Shown piece by piece: positions 56,726 to 64,000 of a DNA stretch of 64,000 nucleotides (within the stretch, counting starts at the first letter, position 1; each line of letters starts with the position of its first letter). The notes under the pieces were generated by a model. It saw only the letters and a program-made list of their open reading frames with translations, had not been told where the DNA came from and ran no database searches. The stretch comes from Cognatundibacterium oligocarboniphilum. GTDB taxonomy: Bacteria; Pseudomonadota; Gammaproteobacteria; Burkholderiales; Burkholderiaceae_D. A program made the position numbers and the translations under genes. The stretch covers positions 407,222-471,221 of the forward strand of contig NZ_JABXYJ010000002.1 in the NCBI RefSeq assembly GCF_013377855.1, written 5' to 3'.

Positions 56726-56786
56726 TTCTGGCAGAGTAATGCCTGGCAAATCACTCATGAAGTGTCCAAGCCAGGTAGCAGAAACA

Positions 56787-56816
56787 TAAAAAAAGCCCCT
56801 ATGAGGGGCTTTTTTA
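56787..56816. terminator. Intrinsic terminator between phaP and livF
   Basis: An AAAAAGCCCCT/AGGGGCTTTTT stem with a 3-base loop. The A/T tracts on both sides allow use on both strands. Confidence 0.87.
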
Positions 56817-56860
56817 TTGGCTGAACACTTATTGAAACAAATATCGAAACAAATATAGCG

Positions 56861-57586
56861 TCAGGCTTCGCCCAGATATGCGGCCTGGACTTTGGGATCA
56901 TTCAACATATCGCTGGCTTGGCCACTCATGGTAATCGCACCAGAATCCATGACATAACCCCGATGCGCTGCCTGCAATGCCAGTTTCGCATTCTGCTCAA
57001 CCAGCAAAATCGTGACACCTTGCGCAGAAACATTTCGCACCACTTCAAAGATTTTTTCCACCATGATTGGCGACAAGCCCATGGATGGTTCATCGAGCAA
57101 CAACAGATTGGGATGACTCATCAAAGCACGCGCCATCGCCAGCATCTGCTGCTCCCCCCCGGAGAGGGTACCCGCCAGCTGCGCAGAACGTTCTTTCAGA
57201 CGGGGAAATACCGAGTACCACTTATCAATATCCGCATCGACCCCGCCTTTATCATTACGGGTGTAGGCGCCCATCATCAGATTCTCGTGAATCGTCATGC
57301 GGGTAAATACGCCACGGCCTTCCGGCACCATAGCCAGATGGCGCGTCACCAGTTCAAAAGAATTGCTCCCGCGAATAGAGCTTCCCATGTACAGAATGTC
57401 GCCTTCCACCTTGCAACTTGGCAGCGTTCCTGTAATGGCCTTCAAGGTGGTGGTTTTACCTGCGCCATTAGCACCAATGAGAGTAATCAGCTCACCTTTG
57501 TTGACTTCCAGATCAATGCCTTTGACTGCCTTGATACCGCCATACGCAACCTTCAGGTTGCTGATTTTCAATACATTCTCAGCCAT
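56861..57586 (-). CDS. livF: Branched-chain amino acid ABC transporter ATP-binding protein LivF
   Basis: A 241-residue ATPase: Walker A GANGAGKTTT, signature LSGGEQQMLAMARAL, Walker B LLLDEPSMGLSP. LAMVPEGRGVFTRMTI is the LivF-type Q-loop region. Last gene of livHMGF; its start overlaps the livG stop by one base. Confidence 0.95.
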   Translation of the reverse strand: MAENVLKISNLKVAYGGIKAVKGIDLEVNKGELITLIGANGAGKTTTLKAITGTLPSCKVEGDILYMGSSIRGSNSFELVTRHLAMVPEGRGVFTRMTIHENLMMGAYTRNDKGGVDADIDKWYSVFPRLKERSAQLAGTLSGGEQQMLAMARALMSHPNLLLLDEPSMGLSPIMVEKIFEVVRNVSAQGVTILLVEQNAKLALQAAHRGYVMDSGAITMSGQASDMLNDPKVQAAYLGEA

Positions 57587-58356
57587 TAGTGACCCCCTCC
57601 CAAGTATGCTTCAATGACTGCCGGATTTTTCTGGATATCTGCCGGCAGGCCTTCTGCAATCGGCTTACCGTAATCAAGCACGGTGAGGCGGTCACACAAG
57701 CCCATCATCAGCTTTACATCGTGTTCAATCAGAAGCACCGTTTTTCCTTCGGCCTTGATTTTGACAAGCAACTCCCTCAGCGCCAGTTTTTCAGTCGCAT
57801 TCATCCCTGCTGCCGGCTCATCCAGCGCCAGCAATTTCGGATCCGTGGCCAGTGCGCGTGCAATTTCCAGACGACGTTGATCGCCGTATGACAGATATTT
57901 GGAAGTACGGTCAGCAAACTGGCCAATACCGACAAAATTCAACAGCTCCTGCGCACGACTACGGATTTCCGCTTCTTCTTTGCGTGCGGCTGCATTTCTG
58001 GTCACCGCACCCCAGACACCCTGGTGGGTACGGATATGCCGGCCAACCATGACATTTTCCAACGCGGTCATTTCGCCGAACAAGCGAATGTTCTGGAAAG
58101 TACGTGCAATCCCTGCCTTGGCGACCTCGTGCGGCGCGGAAGGAGAATATGGCTTGCCATCGAGTTCAAAAGATCCGGTATCCGGCTGATATAAACCGGT
58201 GATGACGTTAAAGAAGGTGGTTTTTCCAGCGCCATTTGGTCCAATCAGACCATAAATCTGACCTTTTTTAATATCAATTCCTACATTCGACAGTGCCTGC
58301 AAGCCACCAAAACGCTTATTGGCACCCTCGATTTTCAACATTGTCTGTTCACTCAT
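57586..58356 (-). CDS. livG: Branched-chain amino acid ABC transporter ATP-binding protein LivG
   Basis: A 256-residue ATPase: GPNGAGKTTFFNVITG, the LivG-specific ARTFQNIRLF block, YGDQRRLEIARAL in place of the LSGGQ motif (usual for LivG) and LALDEPAAGMN. It pairs with LivF on the LivH/LivM permeases. It starts 11 bases after livM. Confidence 0.95.
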   Translation of the reverse strand: MSEQTMLKIEGANKRFGGLQALSNVGIDIKKGQIYGLIGPNGAGKTTFFNVITGLYQPDTGSFELDGKPYSPSAPHEVAKAGIARTFQNIRLFGEMTALENVMVGRHIRTHQGVWGAVTRNAAARKEEAEIRSRAQELLNFVGIGQFADRTSKYLSYGDQRRLEIARALATDPKLLALDEPAAGMNATEKLALRELLVKIKAEGKTVLLIEHDVKLMMGLCDRLTVLDYGKPIAEGLPADIQKNPAVIEAYLGGGH

Positions 58357-58367
58357 GTCTGTTTTCC

Positions 58368-59549
58368 TCAGGCTGCGGCATCGTTGGTTTTGGTAATTCG
58401 GTCTTCATGCCTGGGCGCTGGCCACAAACCGGCCGGACGATTCAACATGACGACCACCATGGTCAGACCATACAGCAACTGACGCAGAACTTCCGCCTCA
58501 ATCCAGATTTTGCCAAACATCAGCATCTGAACCGGCTCCACGACATGACGCAAAACTTCCGGAAGGGCTGCCAACAAAATAGCGCCGAGCACAACTCCGG
58601 GAATATGACCGATACCGCCCAGCACGACCATTGCCAGAATCACGATGGACTCCATCAGAGAGAAAGACTCCGGTGAAACGAAACCCTGAAACGAGCCGAA
58701 CATGGCACCGGAAACACCGCCGAAAGAAGCGCCCATGGAGAATGCCAGCAGCTTGATATTCCGTGTATTAATACCCATTGCTTTGGCTGCGATTTCATCT
58801 TCACGGATAGCAACCCATGCCCGTCCCAGACGCGAATGCTGCAGTCGGGTAGAAACAAAAATTATCAGGATGCACAGTGCCAGGAACAGGAAATAGTAGG
58901 CATTGACCGATGGCATACTGAAACCGCCGATATGCACCACGCCCGACTCACCGGCCAGAGAAACCCCCATTACGCTAACAGGGTCGATCATATTAATTCC
59001 CTGAGGACCGTTCGTGATATTCACAGGAGAGTTCATGTTGTTCATGAAAATGCGGATAATTTCACCGAAACCCAGTGTCACGATTGCCAGGTAATCCCCA
59101 CGCAGCTTCAGCGTCGGTGCGCCTAGCAAAGCCCCGAACATTCCGGCAATGGCTGCCGCAAACGGAATGATGATCCAGACAGACAGGTGAATACCTTTCT
59201 GTGTGATTTCAGGACCGAAAGCACTGACCAGAAAATTCCCGACGGTCGGATAATTATCCACAAACGACTCCAGAATCGTCGCAAACTGAGGGGAGCCGAA
59301 GATACCCGCCAGATAAGCACCGACAGCATAAAACGCGATATACCCCAGATCCAGCAGGCCGGCAAAGCCGACCACGATATTGAGCCCCAGCGCCAGCATG
59401 ATATACAGCAGCGCGAAGTCAATGATACGGACCCAGGAATTACCGAAATTAGCAGCAACAAATGGAAATAACACCAGTACAACACCGAGCACTGCAAAAC
59501 TGGCATAGGCTTTTTGAGGATTGGCTTTTACATCAAATACCGTTGACAT
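58368..59549 (-). CDS. livM: Branched-chain amino acid ABC transporter permease LivM
   Basis: A 393-residue membrane protein with about ten helices. GLNIVVGFAGLLDLGYIAFYAVGAY and WVAIREDEIAAKAMGIN (the cytoplasmic coupling motif) are LivM signatures; the HVVEPVQMLMFG stretch lies before the last helices. It forms the transmembrane pore with LivH. Confidence 0.95.
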   Translation of the reverse strand: MSTVFDVKANPQKAYASFAVLGVVLVLFPFVAANFGNSWVRIIDFALLYIMLALGLNIVVGFAGLLDLGYIAFYAVGAYLAGIFGSPQFATILESFVDNYPTVGNFLVSAFGPEITQKGIHLSVWIIIPFAAAIAGMFGALLGAPTLKLRGDYLAIVTLGFGEIIRIFMNNMNSPVNITNGPQGINMIDPVSVMGVSLAGESGVVHIGGFSMPSVNAYYFLFLALCILIIFVSTRLQHSRLGRAWVAIREDEIAAKAMGINTRNIKLLAFSMGASFGGVSGAMFGSFQGFVSPESFSLMESIVILAMVVLGGIGHIPGVVLGAILLAALPEVLRHVVEPVQMLMFGKIWIEAEVLRQLLYGLTMVVVMLNRPAGLWPAPRHEDRITKTNDAAA

Positions 59550-59560
59550 GGCTTTTCTCC

Positions 59561-60490
59561 TTAAGCACGATCAGCCACACGCTCACCCATGATGCCGGAT
59601 GGACGCAATGTCAGCACAATAATCAATACGATGAAAGCGAAAATATCCTGATACTGACTTCCCAGAATGCCGCCAGTCAGATCGCCGATATAGCCTGCAC
59701 CCAGACTTTCAATCAGTCCGAGCAGAATCCCGCCTACCATCGCACCATAGATGTTACCGATCCCCCCAAGCACTGCGGCGGAAAACGCCTTCAGACCCGG
59801 AACAAAGCCCATAGCAAACTGTGCGGAGGAATAATTAGCTGCCCACATGACACCGGCAATCGCAGCCAGCGCGGCACCGATTGCAAATGTGGCCACAATG
59901 ACTTTATTGGAATCAACGCCCATCAACCCTGCAACACGCGGATTTTCAGCCGTCGCACGCATCGCTCTTCCCATCTTGGTTTTTTCGACCAGTAAAACCA
60001 GACCAATCATGGCGGCAGTCGCCAATACCAACAGCAAGATCTGAATCTGGGAAATCACCGCTCCGCCGATTTGTACGGGAACAGTTGGCATCACGGAAGG
60101 GAAAGGAATCGGACTCCGCCCCCAGATCATCATTGCAAACGTCTGCACCAGAATAGACACACCGATCGCCGTGATCAATGGCGCCAGGCGTGGGGCATTC
60201 CTTAAGCGGCGGTAAGCAATCCGCTCAATCAGAATATTCACGATAATACAGACTGGAATTGCACCCAGAATAGCAATCAGCAGCATGGCGATTCCCGGCA
60301 AGCCCGGTGCCACGACCTGTAATAATTTAATGATACTCAGCCCGACCATGGCACCGACCATCAGCACATCGCCATGGGCAAAGTTAATCAGATTCAGCAC
60401 ACCATAAACCATGGTGTAGCCCAATGCGACCAGTGCATACATACTGCCCAACACCAGTCCATTGATAATTTGTTGGATAAAGGTATCCAT
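59561..60490 (-). CDS. livH: Branched-chain amino acid ABC transporter permease LivH
   Basis: A 309-residue permease: QQIINGLVLGSMYALVALGYTMVYGVLNLINFAHGDVLMVGA at the N-terminus, GRAMRATAENPRVAGLMGVD as coupling loop, and GGIGNIYGAMVGG near 225. First gene of the liv operon. No periplasmic binding protein gene is adjacent, so the receptor must be encoded elsewhere. The leader of about 280 bases holds a small ORF and hairpins. Confidence 0.95.
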   Translation of the reverse strand: MDTFIQQIINGLVLGSMYALVALGYTMVYGVLNLINFAHGDVLMVGAMVGLSIIKLLQVVAPGLPGIAMLLIAILGAIPVCIIVNILIERIAYRRLRNAPRLAPLITAIGVSILVQTFAMMIWGRSPIPFPSVMPTVPVQIGGAVISQIQILLLVLATAAMIGLVLLVEKTKMGRAMRATAENPRVAGLMGVDSNKVIVATFAIGAALAAIAGVMWAANYSSAQFAMGFVPGLKAFSAAVLGGIGNIYGAMVGGILLGLIESLGAGYIGDLTGGILGSQYQDIFAFIVLIIVLTLRPSGIMGERVADRA

Positions 60491-60589
60491 ATTTGCATCT
60501 CTCTATGTAAACGAATCGAAATTTATGCTGACCGGCTCAATATACCGGTTAAACATCGGAACATGTCAGCAAAAATCATTCCTGATAAC

Positions 60590-60617
60590 AAAAACGGCCC
60601 CCTGATGTCTGGGCGCC
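60590..60617 (-). terminator. Terminator-like hairpin in the livH leader
   Basis: On the minus strand GGCGCCC, an 8-base loop and GGGGGCC pair at six of seven positions and are followed by CGTTTTTG. It lies 20 bases after the stop of a small leader ORF and 100 bases before livH, the geometry of an attenuator. Confidence 0.45.
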
Positions 60618-60637
60618 GCTCACGTTGTCGTCATCTG

Positions 60638-60694
60638 CTATCCGAAAAGGCGCGTCATCATATCGAGAGTGACAATATTGCGTGTCATACACAT
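60638..60694 (-). CDS. Putative 18-residue leader peptide upstream of livH
   Basis: An ATG with a strong GAGGAG ribosome site 7-8 bases upstream opens the frame MCMTRNIVTLDMMTRLFG and stops at TAG. Four of eighteen residues are Ile, Val or Leu (one stretch IVTL). A perfect 7-base hairpin (AACTTTT-ACC-AAAAGTT, 60728-60712) precedes the ribosome site, and a minus-strand TATAAT (60780-60775) could start the transcript. The arrangement suggests translation-coupled control of the liv genes; too short to be proven by sequence alone. Confidence 0.45.
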   Translation of the reverse strand: MCMTRNIVTLDMMTRLFG

Positions 60695-61011
60695 CTTCAG
60701 TTCTCCTCTGCAACTTTTGGTAAAAGTTTTTCTAATATTGTGACTTCTTTTAGTTCGCCATTGAAGTGGGCGGGATTATACCGATGCATCTGACAGAGTC
60801 CGTGGTAAAAAAACCACCCGATGTTACGTATTTTCCACAAAGCCGCAGCAATTGCGCCTCTCTTGACCCTGCGATGTCGCAGAGCAAAGGAGTTGCGCAA
60901 TCTTAATCACGAATCCACAAAATAAAATATCGAAAACTCGGGAAAATGCAGTTTTTTAATACTTGTTAACTTTCCTGACCGATTGTGTGTATCCGGCACG
61001 AAACGATCAGA
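60695..61011. other. Intergenic region between ispH and the liv leader
   Basis: About 320 bases downstream of ispH on the minus strand. It holds the likely liv -10 box (60780-60775) and the small hairpin before the leader ORF. No convincing ispH terminator is seen and no other gene. Confidence 0.4.
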
Positions 61012-61944
61012 TCAATCGCTGCTCAATCCTTTCGGCATGGGGAAAGTCACATGTTCTTCCACCCCTTCCAGCGTACGCACGCTTTTTGCGCCATATTCAC
61101 GCAATCGCGCCACAACCTCTGCCACCAGCACTTCCGGCGCAGAAGCACCCGCCGTGACGCCGATACGTGCTGCATCTTTCAGCCAGGTCGGATCGATTTG
61201 GGTCTCGTTATCAATCATGAATGCGGGAACGCCGATTTTTCTGGCCAGCTCATGCAAACGATTTGAATTAGAACTGTTCGGACTGCCGATAACCAGCACC
61301 AGATCGACCTGAGGCGCCATGAATTTGACGGCCTCCTGGCGATTGGTGGTGGCATAGCAGATATCGCCTTTTTTAGGCTCGCTGATCAGGGGGAAACGCT
61401 GTTTCAAAGCAGCGATAATTTCTGCCGTATCATCCACAGACAACGTAGTCTGGGACACGTAGGCTAATAAATCGGGATTTTTCACCTCCAGCTTTGCCAC
61501 ATCGGCGATCGTTTCGACCAGATACATACCCTCTTCCGTCTGTCCCATGGTTCCCTCGACTTCAGGATGTCCGGCGTGACCAATCATGATGATTTCACGA
61601 CCTTCATGGCGCATTTTCACGACTTCGACATGTACTTTGGAAACCAACGGACAAGTCGCATCAAAAATCCGGACACCACGTTGCTCGGCTTCCTTACGCA
61701 CCGCCTGAGACACGCCATGCGCAGAAAAAATCAAGGTGTTGCCGGGAGGTACGTCTTCCAGATTTTCAATGAAAACGGCACCTTTCTCTCTGAGATCGTT
61801 CACGACATATGCGTTATGCACGATTTCGTGCCGGACGTAGATTGGCGCACCAAATTTTTTCAGCGCTTTCTCAACAATCTCAATGGCCCGGTCAACTCCG
61901 GCGCAAAATCCTCTGGGCTGCGCCAATACAATTTCCTTATCCAT
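61012..61944 (-). CDS. ispH: 4-hydroxy-3-methylbut-2-enyl diphosphate reductase
   Basis: A 310-residue 4Fe-4S enzyme for the last step of the MEP isoprenoid pathway. The three cluster cysteines are in [21 protein letters not shown] and [28 protein letters not shown] and [11 protein letters not shown] are substrate loops. Start: ATG at 61944, or the adjacent in-frame GTG at 61947, which lies better spaced from GGAG. It follows fkpB with 3 bases or none between. Confidence 0.96.
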   Translation of the reverse strand: MDKEIVLAQPRGFCAGVDRAIEIVEKALKKFGAPIYVRHEIVHNAYVVNDLREKGAVFIENLEDVPPGNTLIFSAHGVSQAVRKEAEQRGVRIFDATCPLVSKVHVEVVKMRHEGREIIMIGHAGHPEVEGTMGQTEEGMYLVETIADVAKLEVKNPDLLAYVSQTTLSVDDTAEIIAALKQRFPLISEPKKGDICYATTNRQEAVKFMAPQVDLVLVIGSPNSSNSNRLHELARKIGVPAFMIDNETQIDPTWLKDAARIGVTAGASAPEVLVAEVVARLREYGAKSVRTLEGVEEHVTFPMPKGLSSD

Positions 61945-61947
61945 CAC

Positions 61948-62403
61948 TTACAGAACTCCTATAATTTTTGTTTCAAACAACAACGTTTGTCCTGCCAGCG
62001 GATGATTAAAATCAAACACATATCCGTGTGCATCCATTTCGCGCAAAATACCGGCAAAACGGCCACCTGAAGGCGCGGTGAAATCGACCAGATCACCGAT
62101 CACATATTGCTCGCCGAATGCAGAGTTTTCTTTCAGCGTTTCGGCAGACACTCTCTGGATCAGTTCCGGATTACGCTCACCAAACGCTTTTTCAGGTGAG
62201 AGTTCCTGTGTCGAATGCGTTCCCTCTGCCAGGCCCAGTAATGCGGCCTCGAGTTCGGGAGCCAATTGCCCGCCCCCCATTTGCAAAGTTGCAGGACTAT
62301 CATTAAAAGTACTGATAATATCCTCACCATTCAAGGTGGCGAGACGATAATGCAATGTCAGGTAAGCATTCGGAGTAACGACGGGTATAGCTGGAATAGT
62401 CAT
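61948..62403 (-). CDS. fkpB: FKBP-type peptidyl-prolyl isomerase, SlpA-like
   Basis: A 151-residue protein of the SlyD/SlpA group: TLHYRLATLNGEDIISTFND at the start, a GGGQLAPELEAALLGLAEGTH core, and an inserted-flap domain (ERNPELIQRVSAETL...). HPLAGQTLLFETKIIGVL is the C-terminal FKBP strand. It is the gene just upstream of ispH, a conserved pair in many proteobacteria. Confidence 0.93.
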   Translation of the reverse strand: MTIPAIPVVTPNAYLTLHYRLATLNGEDIISTFNDSPATLQMGGGQLAPELEAALLGLAEGTHSTQELSPEKAFGERNPELIQRVSAETLKENSAFGEQYVIGDLVDFTAPSGGRFAGILREMDAHGYVFDFNHPLAGQTLLFETKIIGVL

Positions 62404-62497
62404 GATGGATGGCTGGAAAATAGCATGTCAACAGCAAGTATTGTAAGCCAGCTTTAATATTTCAACGTGATTCTCATCAGAGACAGACTGGAACAAT

Positions 62498-63172
62498 ATG
62501 GCAATTACGGACTGGCCGGAAGATCAGCGGCCACGGGAAAAACTGATTAAATCAGGCGCATCAGCATTATCTGACGCAGAATTACTGGCTGTTTTTCTGC
62601 GCACCGGCGTGACCGGAAAAAGTGCGGTCGAGCTGGGACGCGACATGCTCCAGCACTTTGGCTCGCTGTCCCGCATGTTCTCCGCCAGTCTGACAGAGTT
62701 CTCCGTAATACATGGTCTGGGAAGTGCCAAATATGCCCAGTTGCAGGCGGTTTCCGAACTGGCCAGAAGAGCAATTGCAGAAGAATTGCAGAATGGAACC
62801 ACCTTATCTTCTCCGCAGGCAGTCAGGCATTACCTGCAATTACTGATTGGAAATAAAGAACATGAAATCTTCGTCGCCTTGTTTCTGGATGTCAAAAACA
62901 GACTGATCGCATCGGAAGAATTATTTCGCGGCAGCTTGAATCATGCCAGCGTCTACCCCAGGGAAGTGGTGAAATCTGCTTTAAAACATAATGCCGCTGC
63001 GATCATATTTGCGCACAATCACCCATCCGGCACACCGGAACCCAGCCAGGCAGATATCGAACTAACCCGGATACTGAAACAGGCTCTGACATTGATTGAG
63101 ATACGGGTTCTGGATCACTTCATCATTGCAAACCCGCATGTTTATTCACTTGCAGAGCATGGTTTGGTATAA
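62498..63172 (+). CDS. radC: RadC family JAB/MPN-domain protein
   Basis: A 224-residue protein with an N-terminal helix-hairpin-helix region ([21 protein letters not shown]) and a C-terminal JAMM metalloprotease-like domain, [14 protein letters not shown]. Despite its name, a DNA-repair role for RadC is unproven. It diverges from fkpB-ispH and lies upstream of rpmB-rpmG, a typical order in Burkholderiales. Confidence 0.94.
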   Translation: MAITDWPEDQRPREKLIKSGASALSDAELLAVFLRTGVTGKSAVELGRDMLQHFGSLSRMFSASLTEFSVIHGLGSAKYAQLQAVSELARRAIAEELQNGTTLSSPQAVRHYLQLLIGNKEHEIFVALFLDVKNRLIASEELFRGSLNHASVYPREVVKSALKHNAAAIIFAHNHPSGTPEPSQADIELTRILKQALTLIEIRVLDHFIIANPHVYSLAEHGLV

Positions 63173-63228
63173 AAATCAAATTGTTAAATATAAAAATAAA
63201 TTAAGACACAATTGTTTTTCACAAGTCG

Positions 63229-63257
63229 TTGATATTTCACGATTTTTTGTATACAAT
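63229..63257 (+). promoter_or_regulatory. Sigma-70 promoter of rpmB-rpmG
   Basis: TTGATA (63229-63234), a 17-base spacer and TACAAT (63252-63257), about 40 bases before the rpmB start codon. Confidence 0.7.
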
Positions 63258-63297
63258 CTCATTTTTTCCAATTTCGGAAACTATTAAGGAGTTAATC

Positions 63298-63534
63298 ATG
63301 GCACGTGTCTGCCAAGTGACTGGGAAAGGGCCAATGGTTGGCAACAACGTTTCCCACGCTAACAACAAAACCAAACGTCGCTTTTTGCCTAACCTGCAAA
63401 ATCGTCGCTTTTTCGTAGAATCAGAAAACCGTTGGGTTTCTCTGCGTTTGTCTAACGCTGGTCTGCGCGTCATTGACAAAGTCGGCATCGATGCCGTTTT
63501 GGCTGACCTGCGCGCTCGCGGCGAAAAAGTTTAA
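63298..63534 (+). CDS. rpmB: 50S ribosomal protein L28
   Basis: A 78-residue basic protein: [29 protein letters not shown] and the [18 protein letters not shown]-terminal half are the L28 pattern. TAAGGAG lies 7 bases before the ATG. Single cysteine, so a zinc-free form. Followed 25 bases later by rpmG. Confidence 0.98.
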   Translation: MARVCQVTGKGPMVGNNVSHANNKTKRRFLPNLQNRRFFVESENRWVSLRLSNAGLRVIDKVGIDAVLADLRARGEKV

Positions 63535-63559
63535 GCTAAACTATTGTTAGGAAAATATC

Positions 63560-63727
63560 ATGGCTAAATCTGGTCGCGACAAAATCAAGCTGGAATCCAC
63601 TGCCGGCACTGGTCACTTCTACACAACCTCCAAAAACAAGCGCACGATGCCTGAAAAAATGGAGATCATGAAGTTTGATCCTAAAGCACGTAAGCATGTG
63701 ATCTACAAAGAAACAAAAATCAAGTAA
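63560..63727 (+). CDS. rpmG: 50S ribosomal protein L33
   Basis: A 55-residue basic protein, [20 protein letters not shown]...[12 protein letters not shown], the standard L33. It lacks the zinc-binding cysteines found in the alternative C+ form. TTAGGAAAATATC precedes the ATG. Confidence 0.97.
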   Translation: MAKSGRDKIKLESTAGTGHFYTTSKNKRTMPEKMEIMKFDPKARKHVIYKETKIK

Positions 63728-63746
63728 TCTGATTTTTCTTTGGACA

Positions 63747-63778
63747 TAAAAAAAGCCTCGTTTTGCGAGGCTTTTTTT
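63747..63778 (+). terminator. Intrinsic terminator after rpmG
   Basis: An AGCCTCG/CGAGGCT stem with a 5-base loop, preceded by seven A and followed by seven T. Confidence 0.88.
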
Positions 63779-63873
63779 ATTTATTCAAATTGTATTGATC
63801 GAGAATTTCCAAGGGAATTGCCGCTTATTTACATCTTGTGCGAAGCATCATTTCCGCAGCAGGAACTATTCAT

Positions 63874-63904
63874 AAAAAAACGGTGCAATTGCACCGTTTT
63901 TTTA
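63874..63904. terminator. Second terminator, probably for the minus-strand desaturase gene
   Basis: A perfect palindrome CGGTGCAATTGCACCG flanked by A and T tracts, 22 bases after the stop codon of the minus-strand gene at the window's right edge. Confidence 0.82.
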
Positions 63905-63925
63905 TTTTGACCGATCAAACCACAA

Positions 63926-64000
63926 TCAAGCATACGTCCGTAGACGGCGGGAAAAATCATGCAGTGCCTGGATGCCCGATGCTTCTGCCCGCAAACACCA
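63926..64000 (-). CDS. C-terminal end of a probable acyl-CoA/fatty acid desaturase (cut by window edge)
   Basis: Only the last 24 codons are present, reading WCLRAEASGIQALHDFSRRL then RTYA and a stop. The 'W-C-x-R-A-E-A-S-G-I-x-x-L-x-x-F-S-x-R-L-R' ending resembles the C-terminus of delta-9-type fatty acid desaturases of Burkholderiales as I recall. The identification rests on this short tail and needs the rest of the gene. Confidence 0.5.
   Translation of the reverse strand, partial: WCLRAEASGIQALHDFSRRLRTYA

Noticed and set aside
1..64000. CRISPR arrays, insertion sequences, prophage or rRNA genes
   Set aside because: No regularly spaced repeats, transposase motifs, phage structural genes or rRNA-like sequence were seen on reading both strands.

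Overview
The window looks like ordinary chromosome from a betaproteobacterium of the order Burkholderiales, most likely an Oxalobacteraceae-type organism. This is inferred from gene content and order: fkpB-ispH beside radC-rpmB-rpmG, a phasin, kynR/kynBUA, moderate GC and very small intergenic gaps. I see no insertion sequence, prophage, integrase or CRISPR array. The only structural RNA gene is a tRNA-Arg(CCU).

Layout. 1-3805 is a tight minus-strand operon: beta-propeller protein, polysaccharide deacetylase, sterol-desaturase-like protein, EI24/CysZ-like membrane protein and the start of a CinA-type protein. 4071-7736 holds an FKBP isomerase, orn, an M48 membrane protease, a pterin dehydratase and rsgA. 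7754-11740 is a four-gene minus-strand module (SGNH hydrolase, AlgF-, AlgI- and AlgJ/X-like) with the order and sizes of the cellulose-acetylation genes wssF-G-H-I of Pseudomonas fluorescens. 12143-16850 carries argF, a VOC protein, argG, ppnP and murJ. 17028-24725 has a class C beta-lactamase-like hydrolase, the kynurenine (tryptophan to anthranilate) operon with its Lrp-type regulator, small membrane proteins, the tRNA and a periplasmic binding protein. 24848-30931 has uup, murB, yajQ, a retropepsin-like protein and a DAHP synthase.

31305-43810 is a cellulose synthase locus on the minus strand: a second bcsQ-like ATPase, then bcsD, bcsP, bcsQ, a fused bcsAB, bcsC and a small TPR protein. 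There is no bcsZ cellulase in the window. Upstream come tldD, a nitrilase-family amidase and yhdP; glnE diverges from yhdP. 53540-64000 holds pbpG, a nitroreductase, a thioesterase, a phasin, the livHMGF branched-chain amino acid transporter, ispH, fkpB, radC, rpmB, rpmG and the end of a probable fatty acid desaturase.

The most interesting biology is the combination of a BcsD-type cellulose synthase with a BcsA-PilZ-BcsB fusion and, about 20 kb away, a complete acetylation module with no polymerase of its own. Together they suggest an acetylated, c-di-GMP-controlled cellulose (the fused BcsA has PilZ motifs, and a YajQ-family protein lies nearby). Other unexplained signals are a repeated ATACTCCCC pair with exact 62-bp spacing at two distant loci, a 12-bp hairpin in the leader of the acetylation operon, a leader ORF plus terminator-like hairpin before livH, direct repeats over the aroG promoter, and an inverted repeat between kynR and kynB.
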